Shown here: piece after piece, positions 1 through 5,374 of the stretch
How positions within the stretch are numbered: position 1 is the stretch's first letter
Layout: each line of letters opens with the position of its first letter
NCBI GenBank assembly: GCA_003132105.1
Contig: PKWS01000281.1
Location: forward strand, 380-5,753
Origin: Desulfosporosinus sp.
GTDB lineage: Bacteria; Bacillota; Desulfitobacteriia; Desulfitobacteriales; Desulfitobacteriaceae
Length of the DNA stretch: 5,374 bases
Direction: 5' to 3'
The notes under the pieces: model-generated
The model's database searches: none
The model's input: only the letters and a program-made list of their open reading frames with translations
What the model was told of the DNA's origin: nothing
Made by a program: the position numbers and the translations under genes

Positions 1-1037
1 ATCTTACCTCTTTGTTCCAGTATGGAAATCAGGGTATTTAACTGATCCCTTCTTAAGCACTCCGCAATTCTGGACGGATAGGGAGTGAACGACTTTGAAA
101 CGAGACTTTCGATTTCCACAATAATAGGGCGTGTCCCCTCTTTGATCACCGTTAAGGCGCTTCCCGAAACCTTTTGCCCCTCTCCCCTTTGGGTCATGAA
201 AAACTCTGACGGGTTGTCAATTGATAACATCCCTTGTTCAGTCATCGAGAAAAAGCCGATTTCGCCAGTGCTTCCGAACCGGTTTTTCGAACACCATGCT
301 CCCCTCAATTCTTCTCCATTTTCCCCATTGAGAATTAACACGGCGTCGACCAGATGTTCTAACGCTCTAAGTCCCGCAATTTCATCTTCTTTCGTCATTT
401 GACCGACCATGATCACTGCTCTGGGGCGGCTATTATTTTTTGCTATTTTTAAGAGTTCGTTGGCGCACTCCATCGTTTGGATAGGTGAACCAGGCCGGGA
501 ATTATGTTCTTCAAGGGTGAAAGTTTGGATACTGTCGATGATTATCAAATCAGGGTCAAGCTCCTCAATTGAAGCCAGAACATGGTTCAGACTAGTATCA
601 CAGTATACCCATATGTTACTCTTACTTCCGTTTAAAATTCGGTCTGACCTACTTTTGATTTGGCTATCACTCTCTTCGGCTGAAGCATATAAAACTTTGT
701 AGCCCTTATTGGCAACATCATCGGCCACTTGTAAAAGCAAGGTTGATTTTCCCGCACCAGGCCTTGCTGTCAAGATAATGATGGAATCTTTAACGATACC
801 TCCACCCAGAACTCGGTTAAATTCACTTATCCCCGTCACAATTCTATCGCTATTGCCGGCTAAGACCTCAGACAACCTCTTTGCAGAAGTCTTACTCTTA
901 CTCGGTGAAGACGTCGTTTTGGTTTGACTCTCTGACTCTTCAAATGTGTTCCATTCCTCACAGCTTTGACACTTTCCCAACCATTTTGGACTTTCTGATC
1001 CACAATTAGAACATCTATAAATCACCTTGGTTTTCAT
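1..1037 (-). CDS. radA: Divergent RadA-family ATPase (5' part; C-terminus beyond the left edge)
   Basis: 345 codons are open and the frame continues past the left edge; full RadA is about 455 residues, so most of the C-terminal Lon-like domain is missing from view. A zinc finger (C9, C12, C23, C26, with SPKWLGKC) precedes a Ser/Thr/Lys-rich linker (35-55) and a RecA-like ATPase: GEFNRVLGGG-like segment (72-80), Walker A ARPGAGKS (91-98), Walker B IIIDSIQT (165-172) and the RadA signature KNRFGST (251-257). RadA (Sms) acts in branch migration and processing of recombination intermediates, and its position after clpC matches Bacillus. However it departs from canonical RadA: GGDPGIGKST is replaced by TARPGAGKST, the usual GHVTK is GQMTK (212-216), and the FEGDRHH-type loop before KNRFG is replaced by LNGENGEE (236-243). 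Family membership is certain; whether this is the cell's main RadA or a specialised paralogue is open. No frameshift or stop is seen. Confidence 0.88.
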   Translation of the reverse strand, partial: MKTKVIYRCSNCGSESPKWLGKCQSCEEWNTFEESESQTKTTSSPSKSKTSAKRLSEVLAGNSDRIVTGISEFNRVLGGGIVKDSIIILTARPGAGKSTLLLQVADDVANKGYKVLYASAEESDSQIKSRSDRILNGSKSNIWVYCDTSLNHVLASIEELDPDLIIIDSIQTFTLEEHNSRPGSPIQTMECANELLKIAKNNSRPRAVIMVGQMTKEDEIAGLRALEHLVDAVLILNGENGEELRGAWCSKNRFGSTGEIGFFSMTEQGMLSIDNPSEFFMTQRGEGQKVSGSALTVIKEGTRPIIVEIESLVSKSFTPYPSRIAECLRRDQLNTLISILEQRGK

Positions 1038-1041
1038 GTAA

Positions 1042-1047
1042 CTCCCC
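1042..1047 (-). promoter_or_regulatory. Ribosome binding site of the radA-like gene
   Basis: GGGGAG on the minus strand with a short 4-nt spacing to the ATG at 1037. An in-frame ATG at 1049 would overlap this site and has only a weak GGGA before it. The 1037 start puts the first zinc-finger cysteine at residue 9, as in other RadA proteins. Confidence 0.6.
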
Positions 1048-1050
1048 ATT

Positions 1051-1075
1051 CCCGTACCCGAATACGTTGTACGGG
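1051..1075 (-). other. Stem-loop just upstream of the radA-like ribosome binding site
   Basis: A perfect 7-bp inverted repeat: CCCGTAC (minus strand 1075-1069), an 11-nt loop, GTACGGG (1057-1051). It ends 3 nt before the GGGGAG ribosome site of the next gene. It shares CCC (1075-1073) with the stem-loop over the clpC stop, so the two full-length stems cannot form together. No U-run follows, so it is not an intrinsic terminator. Confidence 0.6.
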
Positions 1076-1092
1076 CAATTTATGAATTGCCC
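1073..1092 (-). other. Stem-loop over the clpC stop codon
   Basis: A perfect 8-bp inverted repeat: GGGCAATT (minus strand 1092-1085), loop CATA, AATTGCCC (1080-1073). It contains the end of the clpC coding region and its TAA. No U-tract follows, so termination is unlikely; it could protect the clpC 3' end or slow ribosomes. Its last three bases (CCC) are shared with the next stem-loop. Confidence 0.65.
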
Positions 1093-3530
1093 CCGCGAGT
1101 AAACTTCATTTTTCCATCCTCTGCTTCCACACCAATCTTGTCCCCAGCCTTAAATTCGCCTTCCAGTATTTTCTCAGATAGAGCATCTTCAATCAAGCGT
1201 TGGATTGCACGTCGTAATGGACGAGCTCCAAAAATCGGATCATTTCCATCTTTAGCAATTAGTTTGACGGCACTCTTCTCAACCTTAAGCTCCAAGCCAT
1301 GCTCAAGCAATCGAAGGTTTACCTGACTCATCAATATCTCCGTGATCTCTTCCAAGTGCTTCTCTTGGAGGGCATGGAAGACTACAAGCTCATCGATACG
1401 ATTTAAAAACTCTGGACGAAAGGTGCGTTTTAGCTCTTCCATAACAAATCCACGCATATTCTTATAATCCATTTTTTCATCTTTTTTTGCTGCAAATCCC
1501 ATGGTTTCCTTCCTGAGGAAGGAAGATCCCACATTCGATGTCATGATTATCACCGTATTTCTGAAATCGACGGTCCTTCCTTTGGTGTCTGTTAGCCGTC
1601 CATCTTCAAGCACTTGTAGTAAAATATTAAACACTTCAGGATGCGCCTTTTCGATTTCATCCAGTAAAACTACGCTATAGGGTTTACGCCTCACCGCTTC
1701 AGTTAATTGACCACCTTCATCATACCCAACATATCCTGGAGGCGCTCCTACAAGTCGAGAAACCGAGTGTTTCTCCATATATTCCGACATATCAATGCGA
1801 ATCAGAGCCTTTTCATCCCCAAACATCGCCTCTGCCAATGCGCGGCCGAGCTCGGTTTTCCCAACCCCGGTTGGTCCGAGAAAGATGAAGGAACCAATCG
1901 GACGTTTTGGATCTTTTAGCCCTGCTCGAGCACGGCGAACCGCTCTGGCCACTGCCGCAACTGCATCCTCCTGGCCTATAAGCCTTTGGTGCAAAATCTC
2001 TTCTAGATGCAGAAGGCGTTCACTTTCTTCCTGAGCTAGTTTCTTGACAGGTATTCCCGTCCAGCTTGCTACAATCTGAGCTATATCGTCCGGTGTGACC
2101 ATGGCATTTTCTTTGTAACGCTTATTCTGCCATGCCTCTCGTAGTTCAGCAAGATCAACCCGGAGTTTGTGTTCCTGATCGCGTATTTCTGCGGCTTTCT
2201 CAAACTCCTGGCTAGAGACCGCAGCTTCTTTTTCTTTCTTTAAGCGTTCAGTTTCTTCTTCAAGTGATTTTAAATCAGACGGTGCGGTAAAGCTGGCGAG
2301 ACGAACACGTGAAGCAGCTTCATCCATCAAATCGATGGCTTTATCTGGTAAGAATCGGTCTGCAATATACCGGTCAGACAGTCGAACAGCAGCCTCAATC
2401 GCCTCATCCGTAATCTTCACTCGGTGATGGGCTTCGTAACGATCCCGTAAACCACGAAGAATCAATATCGCTTCCTCTACAGTTGGCTCACCGACCGTGA
2501 TGGGTTGGAAACGTCGTTCCAATGCCGAGTCCTTCTCTATATACTTACGGTATTCATCTAATGTTGTCGCCCCAATGCATTGAAGTTCTCCCCTCGCTAG
2601 GGCTGGTTTTAAAATGTTTGCAGCATCGATAGCACCTTCCGCGGCTCCTGCTCCTATCAAAGTATGCAATTCATCGATAAAGAGAATGATGTTTCCATCC
2701 GCTCGGATCTCCTCCATGACTTTCTTTAAACGCTCTTCAAATTCGCCACGGTATTTGCTTCCCGCGACCATAGACGCAAGATCTAAAGTAATAACACGTT
2801 TGTTAACCAGTATTTCCGGTACTCTATTACTAATAATCCCCTGTGCCAATCCTTCAGCTATGGCTGTTTTCCCGACACCAGGCTCCCCTATCAGTGCAGG
2901 ATTATTTTTAGTCCGACGACTTAGGACCTGAATGACCCGTTCAATCTCTTTTTCCCGCCCAATTACCGGGTCAAGTCGGCCTTCCCGAGCTTGCAAAGTG
3001 AGGTCACGCCCAAACTCATTGAGAGCTGGCGTATTTGCAGGTCCGGTATTTTTAGAAGAAGGTATAGAATTAGGCGCTGGAATAGCAGATTCCTCTAATT
3101 CTCCACCTAAAAGTTTAACCACTTGTTTCCATACCCTTTCAGGGCTCACGTTGAGATTGGCTAAAATTCTGGCAGCGATCCCTTCTCCTTCCATGATTAG
3201 CCCCAAAAGCAAATGTTCAGTTCCAATATAGTTGACATCTTGACGGTGTGTCTCTTCATTTGCCAACTCCAAAACCCTTTTAACTCGCGGGGTAAGCCCC
3301 ACCTCTCCGTTAAAGGGCTGACCCACCCCGGCAATTTGTTCAACTTGACTACGTATTTTATCAAGATCTAAGCCCATTCCAATTAAAGCCTGAGCAGCAA
3401 TTCCTTCGCCCTCTTGAATCAATCCAAGTAAGATGTGTTCCGTCCCCACAACTTGATGTCCCATCCGTTTAGCCTCATTATGTGCTATTGCTAAGACTTT
3501 CTCTGCACGTTCTGTATAACGTCCCTTCAT
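1080..3530 (-). CDS. clpC: ClpC, AAA+ unfoldase of the ClpCP protease
   Basis: An 816-residue Hsp100 protein of normal family length (Bacillus ClpC about 810). Two Clp_N repeats (about 3-143) each carry GTEH(I/L)LLGL; E31 and E105 correspond to the glutamates that bind phosphoarginine in Bacillus ClpC. AAA domain 1 has Walker A GEPGVGKT (215-222), Walker B with D286/E287 and arginine fingers R339/R340. The middle domain (about 412-475) has a coiled coil with a UVR-like FEKAAEIRD segment, where adaptors such as McsA/McsB or MecA bind. AAA domain 2 has Walker A GPTGVGKT (552-559), the pore loop GYVGYDE (599-605), Walker B D624/E625 and sensor 2 GARPLRR (768-774). MGF at 677-679 fits the (L/I/V/M)GF loop that docks on ClpP. 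It unfolds arginine-phosphorylated or adaptor-delivered proteins and threads them into ClpP in the cytoplasm. It is probably co-transcribed with mcsB despite the 135-nt repeat-filled gap, as no promoter is evident there. Confidence 0.98.
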   Translation of the reverse strand: MKGRYTERAEKVLAIAHNEAKRMGHQVVGTEHILLGLIQEGEGIAAQALIGMGLDLDKIRSQVEQIAGVGQPFNGEVGLTPRVKRVLELANEETHRQDVNYIGTEHLLLGLIMEGEGIAARILANLNVSPERVWKQVVKLLGGELEESAIPAPNSIPSSKNTGPANTPALNEFGRDLTLQAREGRLDPVIGREKEIERVIQVLSRRTKNNPALIGEPGVGKTAIAEGLAQGIISNRVPEILVNKRVITLDLASMVAGSKYRGEFEERLKKVMEEIRADGNIILFIDELHTLIGAGAAEGAIDAANILKPALARGELQCIGATTLDEYRKYIEKDSALERRFQPITVGEPTVEEAILILRGLRDRYEAHHRVKITDEAIEAAVRLSDRYIADRFLPDKAIDLMDEAASRVRLASFTAPSDLKSLEEETERLKKEKEAAVSSQEFEKAAEIRDQEHKLRVDLAELREAWQNKRYKENAMVTPDDIAQIVASWTGIPVKKLAQEESERLLHLEEILHQRLIGQEDAVAAVARAVRRARAGLKDPKRPIGSFIFLGPTGVGKTELGRALAEAMFGDEKALIRIDMSEYMEKHSVSRLVGAPPGYVGYDEGGQLTEAVRRKPYSVVLLDEIEKAHPEVFNILLQVLEDGRLTDTKGRTVDFRNTVIIMTSNVGSSFLRKETMGFAAKKDEKMDYKNMRGFVMEELKRTFRPEFLNRIDELVVFHALQEKHLEEITEILMSQVNLRLLEHGLELKVEKSAVKLIAKDGNDPIFGARPLRRAIQRLIEDALSEKILEGEFKAGDKIGVEAEDGKMKFTRGGNS

Positions 3531-3533
3531 GAT

Positions 3534-3547
3534 TCCTTCATCCTTTC
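3534..3547 (-). promoter_or_regulatory. Ribosome binding site region of clpC, two overlapping candidates
   Basis: On the minus strand GAAAGGA (3547-3541) lies 10 nt before the ATG, and AAGGA (3538-3534) lies 3 nt before it. Neither has the ideal 5-9 nt spacing, and the two may be used alternatively. They support the ATG at 3530, which also gives the family-typical GRYTERAEKVL start of the ClpC N-domain. Confidence 0.6.
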
Positions 3548-3553
3548 ATATTT

Positions 3554-3595
3554 GCGATGCTCGAGGTTCGATGCTCGATGTTCGATGTTCGAACT
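3554..3595 (-). repeat. Heptanucleotide tandem repeat upstream of clpC
   Basis: Six contiguous 7-bp units on the plus strand: gcgatgc, tcgaggt, tcgatgc, tcgatgt, tcgatgt, tcgaact. The consensus is TCGATGT. In a phase shifted by one base the units read (C/T)TCGATG and share the NTCG core with the array at 3651-3706, so the two are probably members of one repeat family with different unit endings. The array ends 23 nt before the clpC start codon, just upstream of its ribosome binding site. Confidence 0.85.
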
Positions 3596-3599
3596 TGAT

Positions 3600-3616
3600 T
3601 GAAAGCTAAGCTTTCA
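3600..3616. repeat. Perfect 8-bp inverted repeat in the mcsB-clpC gap
   Basis: TGAAAGCT, one central A, then AGCTTTCA. As RNA it would form at most a 7-bp stem with a 3-nt loop. No T-run follows on the transcribed strand, so it is not an intrinsic terminator. It sits between the two heptad arrays and may be part of the same repeat module or an RNA processing/stability element. Confidence 0.6.
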
Positions 3617-3650
3617 GTACTTACAAAAGAGCAAGTCCCCGAAGCAAGTA

Positions 3651-3706
3651 TTCGTGCCTTGTGCCTCACGCTTCGTGTAGCGTGCTTCGCGCTTCGCGCA
3701 TCGCGC
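3651..3706 (-). repeat. Degenerate heptanucleotide tandem repeat across the mcsB 3' end
   Basis: Eight contiguous 7-bp units on the plus strand: ttcgtgc, cttgtgc, ctcacgc, ttcgtgt, agcgtgc, ttcgcgc, ttcgcgc, atcgcgc. The consensus is TTCG(C/T)GC. On the coding strand this reads as GC-rich GCGCGAA units. The array covers the mcsB stop codon (3668-3666) and codons 343-355. Because 7 is not a multiple of 3, gain or loss of one unit inside the coding part would shift the McsB reading frame. It resembles the short tandemly repeated heptamers (STRR) described in cyanobacteria, but that is an analogy only. Confidence 0.85.
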
Positions 3707-4733
3707 CCCGAACCAGTCTGGCCCTTTCCTCGTCCCGCTGGATAGGGTCAAGCTCCCGATCGAGGATGTATTGCAAGCATCCGGAACGGGTATCGACGAT
3801 TAACGAAGCAAAGCAATCTTTAATCTTGGGTAACAATCCTAGATCTGACCCTAGCCGGTCATGGGATAATAAATGCATAGCATCTTCCGAAGAGAGTAGT
3901 CGGGCATTTTGCAAGGTTCCCCGAGCTCGCCAAACCTTGTCTTCTAGAAGCATTGGCATTTGCACTTGAAGGAGTTCTCGCGCCTGAAGTTCATGCTCTA
4001 TAATTTGCCCAGTTACCGCATCCAGATGAGTTAAGATATCCTCTTCACTTTTGCCAAGCGTAATCTGATTGGAGACTTGAAACATGTGTCCAGAGGCTTG
4101 AGAGCCCTCACCGTATAGCCCCCGTACGTCTAAGCCCAAGCGTGTTAGTGCCCCAAGGACCTGTTGCACCTGCTTCATTATTACCAAAGCAGGCAAATGC
4201 ACCATAACGGAAGCTCGGAGACCTGTACCCACATTCGTAGGGCATGCTGTGAGATATCCTTGACTTTCTCGGTAGGCAAAATCGAGTTTTGCTTCTAATG
4301 CATCATCTAACCCCGTTGCTAAGCTGTGTGTCTCCAGAAGTTGATTTCCAGGCAAAAGCACTTGAATTCTTACATGGTCTTCCTCATTAACCATCACCGC
4401 ATAGCGGTGGTCAGGGGCCAACGCCACACCACGTGCTCCAGTTGACCCGCCCAAACTCGGGCTGATCAAGTGTTTTTCAATGAGCACTTGATGCTCAACG
4501 CTGTTTAGTTCAGTTAAAGATATATAGTGCAATTGCCCACTATTAACCTCAATATCCGTTAGAACTTGTGAAACAATTTGTTCAACCTGACCCGCACCTT
4601 CCGGGCCCAAAACATGCGGAAAGGGGAAATTCTCAAGGTTACGGGCTAATCGAACTCGACTACTGATGACAACCGGAGAATCTGTTTCAGTCATCCAGGC
4701 GCTGTGCTGTAAGAGGAGCTCCTTATGCGTCAT
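3666..4733 (-). CDS. mcsB: McsB, protein-arginine kinase
   Basis: A 355-residue phosphagen-kinase-fold enzyme, close to the roughly 360 of Bacillus McsB. It transfers the ATP gamma-phosphate to arginines of CtsR and of misfolded proteins, marking them for ClpCP. Visible motifs are the nucleotide-binding SSRVRLARN (24-32), the NEEDHVRIQ loop (116-124) with the acidic residues thought to activate the substrate arginine, the CPTNVGTGLRAS segment (164-175) with the active-site-type Cys164, and YGEGS (207-211) followed by SNQITLGKSEED. The RDxxRA motif (RDEERA, 333-338), an allosteric phosphoarginine-binding site in characterised McsB, is intact. The N-terminal guanidino-binding domain of true creatine/arginine kinases is absent, as expected. 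The last 13 residues (343-355) and the stop codon are encoded by a 7-bp tandem repeat that continues downstream, so this tail is probably a recent, unconstrained addition. Start chosen at 4733 by ribosome site and homology. Confidence 0.96.
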   Translation of the reverse strand: MTHKELLLQHSAWMTETDSPVVISSRVRLARNLENFPFPHVLGPEGAGQVEQIVSQVLTDIEVNSGQLHYISLTELNSVEHQVLIEKHLISPSLGGSTGARGVALAPDHRYAVMVNEEDHVRIQVLLPGNQLLETHSLATGLDDALEAKLDFAYRESQGYLTACPTNVGTGLRASVMVHLPALVIMKQVQQVLGALTRLGLDVRGLYGEGSQASGHMFQVSNQITLGKSEEDILTHLDAVTGQIIEHELQARELLQVQMPMLLEDKVWRARGTLQNARLLSSEDAMHLLSHDRLGSDLGLLPKIKDCFASLIVDTRSGCLQYILDRELDPIQRDEERARLVRGAMREARSTLHEA

Positions 4734-5238
4734 GGTTCTTCTCTCCCTTCGATTGCTCAAGTTCGCGAATCTTATCCCTAACCACGGCAGCTTCTTCAAA
4801 CACTTCTTGCTGGATCAAGAGTTGAAGCTTCTCCTTTAGTTTTCTTAGCTCCATGCGACTCTTGATGGCAATCCCTCGTCTTGCAGGAACCTTTCCCATA
4901 TTCTGCCCTCCACCATGAACACGGCGCAGTAACGGTTCAAGCTGCGTTTCAAAGGTTTCGTAACACGTACTACATCCCAGCTTGCCGACTTGGGTTATCC
5001 CAGAAAAGGTAATTCCACATTTAGGACAAGTCATCTCAGAAGGTTGTTCTATTAAAGATGGATTAAACCCAAATAAAGCTTTTAAAAACTCCGGCACAAT
5101 GGCGGGGTGAAAAACAAAACCTATTTCTTGGTTTTTTTTAGCACAAGGTTCACAAAGATAAATCTCACGGTTTTTTTCGTTTTCTGTTATAGATAAATGC
5201 ACAATTGCTTCCCGCTGTTGACAGTGTTGGCAAAGCAT
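4723..5238 (-). CDS. mcsA: McsA, zinc-binding activator of the McsB protein-arginine kinase
   Basis: A 171-residue protein, slightly shorter than Bacillus McsA (about 185). Two zinc-ribbon-like modules are visible: C3/C6 with C29/C32, and C71/C74 with C89/C92, all as CxxC pairs. A basic linker (about 105-130) leads to a C-terminal UVR motif (about 131-162) with the FEEAAVVRDKIRELE signature, predicted to form a helical hairpin. In the family, McsA binds McsB, stimulates its arginine kinase activity and helps inactivate and deliver CtsR; the UVR motif is shared with the ClpC middle domain and UvrB. It acts in the cytoplasm. The ATG at 5238 is chosen over an in-frame ATG at 5265 because of its strong ribosome binding site and the MLCQHC start that matches other McsA proteins. 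The 3' end overlaps mcsB by 11 nt, which suggests coupled translation and balanced amounts of the two partners. Confidence 0.95.
   Translation of the reverse strand: MLCQHCQQREAIVHLSITENEKNREIYLCEPCAKKNQEIGFVFHPAIVPEFLKALFGFNPSLIEQPSEMTCPKCGITFSGITQVGKLGCSTCYETFETQLEPLLRRVHGGGQNMGKVPARRGIAIKSRMELRKLKEKLQLLIQQEVFEEAAVVRDKIRELEQSKGEKNHDA
4741..4749 (-). promoter_or_regulatory. Ribosome binding site of mcsB, inside the mcsA coding region
   Basis: AAGGGAGAG on the minus strand lies in the last codons of mcsA, with its AAGGGAG core 9 nt before the ATG at 4733-4731. It supports this internal ATG as the mcsB start rather than the in-frame ATG at 4799, which would add 22 residues encoded by mcsA sequence in another frame. 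Confidence 0.75.
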
Positions 5239-5243
5239 GTTAA

Positions 5244-5253
5244 CTCCCCCTTT
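5244..5253 (-). promoter_or_regulatory. Ribosome binding site that sets the mcsA start
   Basis: AAAGGGGGAG on the minus strand ends 5 nt before the ATG at 5238-5236 and overlaps the ctsR stop codon. An in-frame ATG nine codons upstream (5265) lies inside ctsR and has no comparable purine-rich site. The start at 5238 also gives the family-typical MxCxxC N-terminus, so it is preferred. Confidence 0.8.
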
Positions 5254-5374
5254 ATAATAAATCATCCCGACTTAGAGTCGTCAAAATGGTCTTCATCAGA
5301 CGGGCCCGTAGCACGTCCCAATCTTTAAAGTTTCCCTCCAAATCTTTTCCAGAAAGCACACACTTTATCATCGC
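5252..5374 (-). CDS. ctsR: CtsR, transcriptional repressor of class III stress genes (C-terminal 40 codons only)
   Basis: Partial gene whose 5' part lies beyond the right edge; the reading frame starts exactly at the last base and ends at a TAA (5254-5252). The visible 40 residues end in DVLRARLMKTILTTLSRDDLL with a helical RARLMK core. This resembles the C-terminus of Bacillus CtsR (DELRARMMKAMLTSL, from memory). In the family, CtsR is a dimeric winged-helix repressor that binds a direct heptad operator upstream of clp genes; its C-terminal domain is helical and involved in dimerisation and in recognition by McsB/ClpC. The DNA-binding domain and the promoter/operator are outside the window, so repressor function cannot be checked here. 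The identification rests on this short tail plus the ctsR-mcsA-mcsB-clpC gene order, which makes it secure. mcsA starts 13 nt downstream. Confidence 0.93.
   Translation of the reverse strand, partial: AMIKCVLSGKDLEGNFKDWDVLRARLMKTILTTLSRDDLL

Noticed and set aside
395..410. TTTGACC-like CtsR half-site within the radA-like gene
   Set aside because: Only one half-site is present, it lies inside coding sequence, and it encodes the VGQM part of the ATPase core.
85..927. Three consecutive plus-strand open frames opposite the radA-like gene
   Set aside because: They are antisense to a continuous minus-strand frame with clear RadA motifs, and their translations show no recognisable domain.
1051..1092. 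Intrinsic terminator between clpC and the radA-like gene
   Set aside because: The stems are good but no run of T follows either one on the transcribed strand, and the next gene's ribosome site begins 3 nt after the second stem.
2614..3231. Two adjacent plus-strand open frames within clpC
   Set aside because: They lie wholly antisense to the highly conserved first AAA domain and N-terminal region of ClpC, are low-complexity Ser/Arg-rich, and have no support as genes.
3531..3553. Tiny upstream open frames (ATG AAA GGA TGA and ATG AAG GAA TCA TGA) before clpC
   Set aside because: They are 3-4 codons long, overlap the ribosome binding site itself and have no spaced ribosome site of their own.
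3531..3665. Possible separate clpC promoter or CtsR operator in the mcsB-clpC gap
   Set aside because: I found no convincing -35/-10 pair and no tandem GGTCAAA-type heptads; the 7-bp repeats there have a different sequence from the CtsR box.
3554..3706. Repeat arrays as a CRISPR
   Set aside because: Units are 7 bp and directly contiguous without spacers, and no cas gene is present.
3661..3969. Plus-strand open frame of 102 codons starting in the heptad array
   Set aside because: It is antisense to the conserved McsB C-terminal half and its start is created by repeat sequence.
4734..4799. Upstream in-frame start that would make McsB 377 residues
   Set aside because: The extra 22 residues come from mcsA coding sequence in another frame and resemble nothing in McsB; the ATG at 4733 has a ribosome site and a family-like N-terminus.

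Overview
The window carries the class III heat-shock (CtsR-regulated) operon of a low-to-moderate GC Gram-positive bacterium (Bacillota). All genes lie on the minus strand, so the transcript runs from high to low coordinates in the order ctsR (3' end only), mcsA, mcsB, clpC, radA-like (5' part only). The gene order and the protein sequences match the ctsR-mcsA-mcsB-clpC-radA arrangement known from Bacillus and from spore-forming Clostridia. The divergence from Bacillus suggests a clostridial, perhaps Peptococcaceae-type, host (Desulfosporosinus/Desulfitobacterium-like). That genus-level guess is inference only.

Layout in transcription order: 5374-5252 is the last 40 codons of ctsR. mcsA (5238-4723) follows after 13 nt and overlaps mcsB (4733-3666) by 11 nt, which suggests translational coupling. 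A 135-nt gap to clpC (3530-1080) contains two runs of degenerate 7-bp tandem repeats and a perfect inverted repeat. The second run extends through the mcsB stop codon and encodes the last 13 residues of McsB. A 42-nt gap with two overlapping stem-loops separates clpC from a RadA-family gene (1037 to the left edge).

Functionally, CtsR represses the operon. McsA and McsB form the protein-arginine kinase system that inactivates CtsR and marks substrates with phosphoarginine. ClpC, with ClpP encoded elsewhere, unfolds the marked proteins for degradation. The ClpC here keeps both N-domain glutamates expected to bind phosphoarginine, and McsB keeps its RDxxRA phosphoarginine-sensing motif, so the pathway looks intact.

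I see no new defence or mobile system. The most notable points are the unusually divergent RadA-type protein at the canonical radA position, the heptanucleotide repeats that invade the mcsB 3' end, and the overlapping hairpins at the clpC-radA junction.
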